Source of the DNA: an uncultured Clostridia bacterium
GTDB taxonomy: Bacteria; Bacillota; Clostridia; Lachnospirales; Lachnospiraceae
Direction of reading: 5' to 3'
NCBI GenBank assembly: GCA_947178045.1
Contig: CAMWWR010000175.1
Span: 1-5,150, forward strand
DNA length: 5,150 bases
Of this stretch, positions 1 through 4,087 are shown piece by piece (positions within the stretch are counted from its first letter, which is position 1; each line of letters opens with the position of its first letter). The notes under the pieces were generated by a model. It was not told where the DNA came from. It did not search any database and was given only the letters and a program-made list of their open reading frames with translations. The translations under genes were made by a program, and so were the position numbers.

Positions 1-627
1 ATGTATATATGGCTGAAAGAAGCGCTGCTGGCTCTTTTTAACACCTGGGCGGTGGATAATGATCTTTTTGCAATGATAGCAAACGGCGATATTGCGTATG
101 AGCTGTGCCGTCCGCTGTCAATATATTCCATGTGGTTTTCAAGAACGGTTGGAGCAAGAATGGCGGAGGCAATTATGAGGTGTATCCCCGTATTATTGTT
201 TGCATTTCTAATGCCGAAGACCTATCGAATGACTCTGCCGGTGAATGGTGTTTCCTTTTTGTTATTTCTGCTAACCGTATTTTTGGCGCTCGGGATAACA
301 GTCACATTTTGTATGCTTGTCTATATGCTGTGCTTTTTTACAATTTCGCCGCAGGGCTGGAGAATGGTACTGACAGGAGCAGTAGATTTTCTGTCGGGGA
401 ATATTATCCCTCTGCCGTTCTTTCCAAAAAAATATTTGTTTTTATTAGAGCTGTCTCCGTTTGCCTATATGCAGAATGTTCCGTTTCGGATATACAGCGG
501 AGATCTTGCCGGCGGAGAAATATATCAGTGCATATTAAAGCAAATTTTTTGGCTCGTGACCTTAATGTTCCTGGGAATTGTTATATGGAAGCAGGCGGAA
601 AAAAGAATTGTATTGCAAGGAGGCTGA
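1..627 (+). CDS. ABC-2 type exporter permease subunit (COG4587-like), 5' end cut by the window
   Basis: Inner-membrane subunit of an ABC exporter of the DUF990/ABC2_membrane_6 type; the substrate cannot be read from the sequence. The frame is open from base 1 and encodes 208 residues up to TGA at 625-627. Relatives are about 260 residues and begin with one or two more membrane segments, so roughly 50-60 N-terminal residues probably lie upstream and the ATG at position 1 need not be the start. Hydrophobic segments lie near residues 55-72, 83-112, 122-140 and 180-197. Family-like features are the G-D-I-A-Y-E-L-C-R-P stretch (29-38), a P-rich loop at 136-142, and P-F-A-Y-M-Q-N-V-P-F-R-I-Y-x-G (153-167). 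The next gene is a second permease 4 nt downstream, the usual pairing in this family, in which a heterodimeric pore is driven by an ATPase encoded just upstream. The region is AT-rich relative to the rest of the window. The family is fairly certain; the cargo is unknown. Confidence 0.85.
   Translation: MYIWLKEALLALFNTWAVDNDLFAMIANGDIAYELCRPLSIYSMWFSRTVGARMAEAIMRCIPVLLFAFLMPKTYRMTLPVNGVSFLLFLLTVFLALGITVTFCMLVYMLCFFTISPQGWRMVLTGAVDFLSGNIIPLPFFPKKYLFLLELSPFAYMQNVPFRIYSGDLAGGEIYQCILKQIFWLVTLMFLGIVIWKQAEKRIVLQGG
617..623 (+). promoter_or_regulatory. Ribosome binding site of the second permease
   Basis: AAGGAGG lies across the end of the first permease gene, 8 nt before ATG 632. It fixes the start at 632 rather than at the in-frame ATG at 578, which lies well inside the upstream gene and has no comparable site. 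Its position inside the upstream gene indicates a single operon. Confidence 0.85.
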
Positions 628-631
628 GGCC

Positions 632-1426
632 ATGAAGATCAAGGAAAATCTGAAATTGTATACGAAGTATGCGTCTCTCTGTATACAAAGCGCAATGCAA
701 TATAAGCTGTCTTTTTCGTTGATGATTATCGGGCGGTTTATGATAGCATTTTGTGAGCTGATTGCAATTAAATTCTTATTTTCCGGCTTTACACAGATAA
801 AGGGCTACACCTATGGAGATGTTTTGCTGTGTTTTTCCGTCATTCAAATGTCCTTCACATTTGCGGAGCTGTTCGGCAACGGATTCAAGGCGTTTTCAGG
901 AATGGTGAGAAAAGGAGAATTTGATCAGATGATGCTTCGACCGCGCAGTTTGATTCTTCAGGTAATGGGAAGCAGATTTGAAGTGGGGAGAACCGGCCCT
1001 TTATTGACCGCGCTGATTACGCTGGTGCTGGGAATCAGGCACAGCCGGATAGCATGGAACCTGCTGACGGTCTGGACAATGGCTGCCATGATTATAGGGG
1101 GCACGTTATTGTTTATAGGACTGTTCATGCTGGAGGCAAGCTTTTGCTTCTTTTCCATTGAAGATACTTCGCTGATCAATGTACTTACCTATGGAGCGAA
1201 ATCACATGGCAAATATCCCATAGACATTTATGGAAAAGGAATCCTGCGGTTCTGCACCTATGTTATTCCGTACACCCTGATTCAATATTATCCCCTGCAG
1301 TTTCTGCTGGGAAAAACGCACAGCTGGTATCTGGCATTTTGTCCGCTTGGAATTATTGTATTTTTGCTTATCTGTTATTTTGTATGGCGGTTTGGAGTAA
1401 AGCATTATAAGTCGTGCGGTTCATGA
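632..1426 (+). CDS. ABC-2 type exporter permease subunit (COG3694-like)
   Basis: Second membrane subunit of the same ABC exporter, 264 residues, the full length expected for the family. The start is ATG 632 with a strong AAGGAGG 8 nt upstream; the longer frame from 578 would overlap the preceding gene by 50 bases. Hydrophobic segments lie near residues 28-50, 62-82, 121-135, 144-172, 205-226 and 232-252, consistent with a six-helix ABC-2 permease. Family-like signatures are the G-M-V-R-K-G-E-F-D-Q-M-M-L-R-P loop (90-104), which in this family follows the second helix, and Y-P-I-D-I-Y-G (195-201) leading into a helix with V-I-P and Y-P-L (211-222). The two permeases are probably co-translated and assemble as a heterodimer. 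Some relatives export drugs, viologens or peptides, but nothing here identifies the cargo. Codon and base use are AT-rich, as in the preceding gene. Confidence 0.88.
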   Translation: MKIKENLKLYTKYASLCIQSAMQYKLSFSLMIIGRFMIAFCELIAIKFLFSGFTQIKGYTYGDVLLCFSVIQMSFTFAELFGNGFKAFSGMVRKGEFDQMMLRPRSLILQVMGSRFEVGRTGPLLTALITLVLGIRHSRIAWNLLTVWTMAAMIIGGTLLFIGLFMLEASFCFFSIEDTSLINVLTYGAKSHGKYPIDIYGKGILRFCTYVIPYTLIQYYPLQFLLGKTHSWYLAFCPLGIIVFLLICYFVWRFGVKHYKSCGS

Positions 1427-1456
1427 AAGTAAGTCCGATTCGCTGAACGGTTACTG

Positions 1457-1484
1457 AAAACACGCCATACAGCTGTCGTGTTTT
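1457..1484 (+). terminator. Probable intrinsic terminator of the ABC exporter operon
   Basis: AAAACACG (1457-1464) pairs perfectly with CGTGTTTT (1477-1484) around a 12-nt loop, and a GT-rich stretch follows. It starts 30 nt after the permease stop codon. The A-tract, stem and T-tract layout is symmetric, so it could act in both directions. The stem is short, with only four base pairs outside the A/T tracts, and the loop is large, so termination may be partial and read-through into the next gene is possible. Confidence 0.5.
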
Positions 1485-1487
1485 GTG

Positions 1488-1496
1488 TGTTATGAT
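1488..1496 (+). promoter_or_regulatory. Possible extended -10 promoter for the GyrI-like gene
   Basis: TGT followed by TATGAT (1491-1496) fits an extended -10 element (TGn plus TATAAT with one mismatch). No good -35 box is seen 16-18 nt upstream, which extended -10 promoters can tolerate. Transcription would start near 1503, giving a leader of about 70 nt before ATG 1573. It directly abuts the preceding terminator stem. This rests on motif matching only. Confidence 0.35.
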
Positions 1497-1539
1497 AAAG
1501 CTGCAGTATGGAGCTGCGCAGAATGACAAAACACATCAG

Positions 1540-1555
1540 CGCCGCGGCTGCGGCG
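1540..1555 (+). other. GC-only leader hairpin before the GyrI-like gene
   Basis: CGCCGC (1540-1545) pairs perfectly with GCGGCG (1550-1555) around a GGCT loop. It ends 6 nt before the AGGAGG ribosome binding site at 1562-1567. Six consecutive G-C pairs so close to the ribosome site could affect translation initiation. There is no T run after it, so it is not a terminator. Its role is unknown. Confidence 0.45.
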
Positions 1556-1572
1556 AGATTCAGGAGGAAGCT

Positions 1573-2067
1573 ATGAGTATGATTATCAAAAACGTGTATC
1601 GGGAATCCTTTCCTGCCATGCGCCTGATCGGCAAACGTTACAGCGGAGAGGAAAATTTTAAGGAGCTGTGGGAAAAATCGTTCCGCGAAGGGCTGTTTGA
1701 ACCGTTGGAGGCGCTGCCGCAGCTGGAGGGGCATGACGGCGGCTATATCGGGGCGATGCGGATTGCGGACGGCATGCTGGAATACTGGATCGGCCTCTTC
1801 CTGCCGGCTGGGACGGCGGTTCCGGAGGGCTATGATTTTGCGGATATCGACGCGATGGATTTTGCCGTATTCTGGAGGTACGGAAGCGATCAGAGCGGCG
1901 AGCTGTACGGGCTGGAGGCTCACAATCAGTGCCTTGCACAGTTTCCGGAGCACGGCTTTTCGCGGCGCGAGGACGACTGGTGCTTCGAGCGCTACAACTG
2001 TCCGCGCTTTACCGAGCCGGATGCGGAGGGCAAGGTCATTCTTGACTATGGGATCTCGATTTTTTAG
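1573..2067 (+). CDS. Stand-alone GyrI-like / AraC effector-binding domain protein
   Basis: Encodes 164 residues resembling the GyrI-like small-molecule-binding fold, which occurs either as the ligand domain of AraC/MerR-type regulators or alone. Here it is alone: no helix-turn-helix region precedes it. Visible features are the opening F-P-A-M-R-L-I-G (13-20) typical of the first strand, Y-W-I-G-L-F (71-76), P-E-G-Y-D-F (84-89) leading to D-F-A-V-F-W (96-101), and the closing I-L-D-Y-G-I-S-I (156-163). ATG 1573 is chosen because AGGAGG (1562-1567) sits 5 nt upstream. ATG 1579 is an alternative at 11 nt, and the frame extends back to 1483 without a ribosome site. Stand-alone members bind hydrophobic or cationic compounds or, in E. 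coli GyrI, DNA gyrase; which applies here cannot be told. It is GC-richer than the exporter genes upstream and is separated from them by a probable terminator, so a link to the exporter is only a possibility. Confidence 0.75.
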   Translation: MSMIIKNVYRESFPAMRLIGKRYSGEENFKELWEKSFREGLFEPLEALPQLEGHDGGYIGAMRIADGMLEYWIGLFLPAGTAVPEGYDFADIDAMDFAVFWRYGSDQSGELYGLEAHNQCLAQFPEHGFSRREDDWCFERYNCPRFTEPDAEGKVILDYGISIF

Positions 2068-2150
2068 GGAAACACTGATGAAAGCGCTTCCTTAGGTCGG
2101 GCGGCTGCCCGGCGGGCCCCGCTTTTGCACCGATGAAATAAAATTGACCG

Positions 2151-2194
2151 AAAGACACGGAAAACGGCAGGAGACTGCCGTTTTCCGTGTCTTT
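2151..2194 (+). terminator. Perfect 20-bp inverted repeat, nested bidirectional terminator
   Basis: The left arm (2151-2170) and right arm (2175-2194) are exact reverse complements over 20 bp, closed by a GAGA loop of the very stable GNRA type. The inner part has the classic form: AAAA, then CGGCAG, the loop, CTGCCG and TTTT (2161-2184). An outer layer, AAAGACACGG with CCGTGTCTTT, lengthens the stem. It lies 83 nt after the GyrI-like stop codon and just before the sirtuin promoter, so it most likely insulates the two. The symmetric A and T tracts suggest it can work on both strands. A smaller hairpin, CGGGC/GCCCG with a GGCT loop (2098-2111), lies upstream and has no T run immediately after it. 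Confidence 0.78.
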
Positions 2195-2208
2195 GCGCTA
2201 TCTTCGCC

Positions 2209-2237
2209 TTGCGGACAGCCCGCGGGTATAGTATAAT
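2209..2237 (+). promoter_or_regulatory. Sigma-A type promoter of the sirtuin gene
   Basis: TTGCGG (2209-2214) and a perfect TATAAT (2232-2237) are separated by the ideal 17 nt. Transcription should start near 2244. This argues against translation starting at the in-frame ATG 2238, which overlaps the end of the -10 box. The same TTGCGG-17-TATAAT layout occurs before the transaldolase gene. Confidence 0.65.
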
Positions 2238-2300
2238 ATGCGTAAAAGAAAAGGAAAAGCTTTACAGCAGAAACTGGCATGCGCAAAAATGCGCAGAAAT

Positions 2301-2305
2301 GAGGA
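2301..2305 (+). promoter_or_regulatory. Ribosome binding site deciding the sirtuin start
   Basis: GAGGA sits 4 nt before ATG 2310 and is the only purine-rich site near a candidate start. The upstream in-frame ATGs at 2238 and 2289 have no such site. Confidence 0.55.
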
Positions 2306-2309
2306 AAAT

Positions 2310-3065
2310 ATGGACGGAAAAGCGGACGAAAAGATCATGCGCCTGGCACAGATTCTGAAGGCGGGAGAAAATATCGTATTTTTTGGCGGCGCCGGCGTCT
2401 CCACTGCCAGCAATATTCCGGATTTCCGGAGCGCGCACGGTATTTTCAGCAAAAAACTCGGGACACAGCTCACGCCGGAGCAGCTGGTATCGCACACGAT
2501 GTTTGTGCGCTATACGGAGGAATTTTACGATTTCTATAAAAAGCATCTGCTCTATCCGGAGGCAAAGCCGAACGCCTGCCATACGGCGCTGGCCGAGCTG
2601 GAGCAGATGGGAAAGCTGAAGGCGATTGTGACGCAGAATATCGACGGACTGCATCAGGCCGCCGGCAGCAAAAGAGTCTACGAGCTTCACGGTTCGGTAT
2701 TCCGCAATTACTGCACGGAGTGCGGCAAGGCCTTCGAGATGGAGTATGTTTACCACTCCGAGGGAATTCCGCACTGCAGCGAATGCGGCGGGCTGATCAA
2801 GCCGGACGTCGTGCTCTACGAGGAGGGGCTTGACCAGCAGGTAATTTCGGGCGCGGTGAACGCGATTGCGAATGCGGACACGCTTATTATCGGGGGGACC
2901 TCGCTGGTGGTCTATCCGGCGGCGGGTCTGATCAACTATTTCCGGGGGGATAATCTGGTGCTTATCAACAAGACGGTCACCTCGGCGGATAAGGATGCGG
3001 ATCTCGTGATCAACGACGACATTGCTTCGGTGATGAAGCAGGCGGTCGAGCGGATGAAGGAGTAG
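2310..3065 (+). CDS. cobB: NAD-dependent protein deacylase, sirtuin family (CobB-like)
   Basis: Cytoplasmic sirtuin that removes acetyl or related acyl groups from protein lysines, consuming NAD and releasing nicotinamide and O-acyl-ADP-ribose. All core motifs are present in the 251-residue protein: G-A-G-V-S (27-31) and P-D-F-R-S (37-41) for NAD, Q-N-I-D-G-L-H-Q (109-116), the catalytic base H127 in Y-E-L-H-G-S, four zinc cysteines C135, C138, C156 and C159, G-T-S-L (196-199) and L-I-N-K-T (218-222). The length is normal for bacterial sirtuins. The start at 2310 is preferred: GAGGA lies just upstream, the promoter's -10 box ends at 2237, and the 24 extra residues encoded from 2238 are basic and unlike the family N-terminus. 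It has its own promoter and a strong terminator before it; I see no clear terminator after it. Bacterial sirtuins often act on central metabolic enzymes, so the neighbouring sugar-phosphate genes are suggestive, but adjacency alone proves nothing. The acyl preference cannot be read with confidence. Confidence 0.93.
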   Translation: MDGKADEKIMRLAQILKAGENIVFFGGAGVSTASNIPDFRSAHGIFSKKLGTQLTPEQLVSHTMFVRYTEEFYDFYKKHLLYPEAKPNACHTALAELEQMGKLKAIVTQNIDGLHQAAGSKRVYELHGSVFRNYCTECGKAFEMEYVYHSEGIPHCSECGGLIKPDVVLYEEGLDQQVISGAVNAIANADTLIIGGTSLVVYPAAGLINYFRGDNLVLINKTVTSADKDADLVINDDIASVMKQAVERMKE

Positions 3066-3129
3066 CTGGAGCGGCCGGCTGAAATTCTTAAAATTCGCAC
3101 GATTTGACGGAAAGACAGCTATATTTCAC

Positions 3130-3158
3130 TTGCGGGATTGTATAAAATGTAGTATAAT
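3130..3158 (+). promoter_or_regulatory. Sigma-A type promoter of the transaldolase gene
   Basis: TTGCGG (3130-3135) and a perfect TATAAT (3153-3158) are separated by 17 nt. The last two spacer bases are AG, as in the sirtuin promoter. Transcription would begin near 3165, giving a leader of about 100 nt. A second -10-like box, TATAAA (3141-3146), lies inside the spacer. Confidence 0.68.
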
Positions 3159-3208
3159 TTAGAAGGATTAAAAGTATTTTATACAAAGGTAAAGTATGCG
3201 GTTTTTAT

Positions 3209-3226
3209 CTTATGGGTTCCCATAAG
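3209..3226 (+). promoter_or_regulatory. 18-bp palindrome in the transaldolase leader, operator-like
   Basis: CTTATGGGTTCCCATAAG is a perfect dyad: 8-bp arms around a TT centre. On RNA the pairing can extend by five more pairs (3203-3207 with 3227-3231) past one bulged base at 3208. A 2-nt centre is too tight for an RNA loop, which favours a protein-binding DNA site, or a hairpin whose innermost pairs are open. It lies about 45 nt after the expected transcription start and 25 nt before the ribosome site, where a bound repressor could block elongation. I do not recognise the motif; it does not match CIRCE, cre, LexA, Rex or PerR boxes. Confidence 0.5.
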
Positions 3227-3250
3227 TAAAATAGTAAACGATATTATTTC

Positions 3251-3258
3251 AAGGAGGT
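3251..3258 (+). promoter_or_regulatory. Strong ribosome binding site of the transaldolase gene
   Basis: AAGGAGGT is a full match to the anti-Shine-Dalgarno sequence, 6 nt before ATG 3265. It suggests high translation and fixes the start. Confidence 0.85.
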
Positions 3259-3264
3259 TTTACC

Positions 3265-3924
3265 ATGAAGTTTTTCATCGACACAGCAAACGTAGAGGAC
3301 ATCCGGAAGGCAAATGACATGGGTGTGATTTGCGGCGTTACGACAAATCCGTCCCTCATTGCAAAAGAGGGAAGAGATTTCAACGAGGTTATCAAGGAAA
3401 TCACCTCCATTGTGGACGGACCGATCAGCGGCGAGGTGAAGGCGACGACGACCGATGCTGAGGGCATGATCAAAGAGGGCCGTGAGATTGCTGCGATTCA
3501 TCCGAATATGGTAGTTAAGATCCCGATGACGGTGGAGGGACTCAAGGCGGTGAAGGTGCTTTCCTCCGAGGGCATCAAGACGAACGTAACCCTTATTTTC
3601 TCTGCAAATCAGGCGCTGCTTGCAGCGAGAGCGGGAGCTACATACGTTTCCCCGTTCCTCGGACGTCTGGACGATATTTCCGTGCCGGGCATCGACCTGA
3701 TCCGCAATATCGCTGATATCTTCAATATTTACGGGCTTGAGACGGAGATCATCGCAGCCAGCGTGCGCAACCCGATCCACATTACCGACTGCGCGCTTGC
3801 AGGCGCCGATATCGCTACGGTTCCGTACAGCGTTATCGTACAGTGCACGAAGCATCCGCTGACCGATCAGGGCATCGAAAAGTTCAAGAAGGATTACGAG
3901 GCCGTTTTCGGAAAGCAGGACTGA
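3265..3924 (+). CDS. tal: Transaldolase, short FSA/TalC-type subfamily
   Basis: Cytoplasmic enzyme of the non-oxidative pentose phosphate pathway. It moves a dihydroxyacetone unit between sedoheptulose-7-P plus glyceraldehyde-3-P and erythrose-4-P plus fructose-6-P. The 219 residues match the short decameric-type family (about 215-220) and fold as a TIM barrel. Visible are D6 in F-I-D-T-A-N, T-T-N-P-S (26-30), the Schiff-base lysine K85 in V-V-K-I-P, N-V-T-L-I-F (107-112) with T109, and [11 protein letters not shown] (127-137). Two positions separate true transaldolases from fructose-6-P aldolases in this family. E57 occupies the place of E. coli FSA Gln59, and F131 occupies that of FSA Tyr131. 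Both here are the transaldolase state, as in B. subtilis YwjH/Tal. Transketolase follows 163 bases downstream. The gene has its own promoter, a palindromic leader and a very strong ribosome site, implying high expression. Confidence 0.93.
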   Translation: MKFFIDTANVEDIRKANDMGVICGVTTNPSLIAKEGRDFNEVIKEITSIVDGPISGEVKATTTDAEGMIKEGREIAAIHPNMVVKIPMTVEGLKAVKVLSSEGIKTNVTLIFSANQALLAARAGATYVSPFLGRLDDISVPGIDLIRNIADIFNIYGLETEIIAASVRNPIHITDCALAGADIATVPYSVIVQCTKHPLTDQGIEKFKKDYEAVFGKQD

Positions 3925-3968
3925 GCCGGGTCGGCGAATTTTCCGGATGAGGACAAGCTGACGCGCAG

Positions 3969-3974
3969 TATAAT
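3969..3974 (+). promoter_or_regulatory. Likely -10 box of a transketolase promoter
   Basis: A perfect TATAAT preceded by AG, as in the sirtuin and transaldolase promoters, lies 45 nt after the transaldolase stop. I find no convincing -35 hexamer 16-18 nt upstream, so the promoter is either weak, activator-dependent or not real. If used, transcription would start near 3981, exactly where the first leader stem begins. Read-through from the transaldolase promoter is also likely, since no clear terminator lies between. Confidence 0.4.
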
Positions 3975-3979
3975 GTGAT

Positions 3980-4028
3980 GCGCACAGCCGCCTGAGGAAT
4001 TATGCCGCTTTGCGGCTGCGGCTGGCGC
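3980..4028 (+). other. Nested stem structure in the transketolase leader
   Basis: GCGC (3980-3983) and CAGCCGC (3985-3991) pair with GCGGCTG (4018-4024) and GCGC (4025-4028), an 11-bp stem with a single bulged A at 3984. Inside it, GCCGC (4004-4008) pairs with GCGGC (4012-4016) around a TTT loop. GCGGCTG occurs twice in overlapping tandem (4012-4018, 4018-4024), so alternative pairings of the left arm are possible. No T tract follows, so it does not look like a terminator. I match it to no known riboswitch class. Confidence 0.5.
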
Positions 4029-4029
4029 G

Positions 4030-4062
4030 ATACTCAAGGCCAATGAAATCGGCCGCGAGTAT
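4030..4062 (+). other. Second stem in the transketolase leader
   Basis: ATACTC (4030-4035) pairs with GAGTAT (4057-4062), and GGCC (4038-4041) with GGCC (4051-4054). The two stems are separated by a 2x2 internal loop (AA opposite GC) and closed by a 9-nt loop. The stem ends 14 nt before the ribosome site GGAGG (4077-4081). No T run follows. It could stabilise the message or control translation; this is inference from pairing only. Confidence 0.42.
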
Positions 4063-4087
4063 AACTAAATCCCCATGGAGGTTTCTT

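Noticed and set aside
105..635. Alternative + frame of 176 residues inside the first permease gene
   Set aside because: It lies out of frame with a clear membrane-protein sequence and has no recognisable domain.
1483..1572. Upstream extension of the GyrI-like frame
   Set aside because: There is no ribosome site at the earlier starts, it overlaps the terminator and the leader hairpin, and the good AGGAGG points to ATG 1573.
1405..1953. Minus-strand frame opposite the GyrI-like gene
   Set aside because: It overlaps the better supported + gene and has no promoter, ribosome site or recognisable domain.
2098..2111. CGGGC/GCCCG hairpin with a GGCT loop after the GyrI-like gene, considered as a first terminator
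   Set aside because: The stem is only 5 bp and no T run directly follows. The perfect repeat at 2151-2194 is the better terminator.
2238..2309. 24-residue N-terminal extension of the sirtuin from ATG 2238
   Set aside because: The ATG overlaps the end of the -10 box, so it would lie upstream of the expected transcript start. It has no ribosome site, and the added residues do not resemble a sirtuin N-terminus.
3181..3197. ATAC/GTAT pairing in the transaldolase leader
   Set aside because: A four-base AT-rich pairing around a 9-nt loop is not meaningful.
3244..3855. 203-residue minus-strand frame opposite transaldolase
   Set aside because: The + strand encodes a complete transaldolase with a strong ribosome site over the same bases; the minus frame is a codon-bias shadow.
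3985..4010. Possible TPP riboswitch fragment (CTGAGG followed by ATTATGCC), attractive because transketolase uses thiamine diphosphate
   Set aside because: The conserved THI-box stems and the full ordered core are not present, and the resemblance is limited to a few bases.
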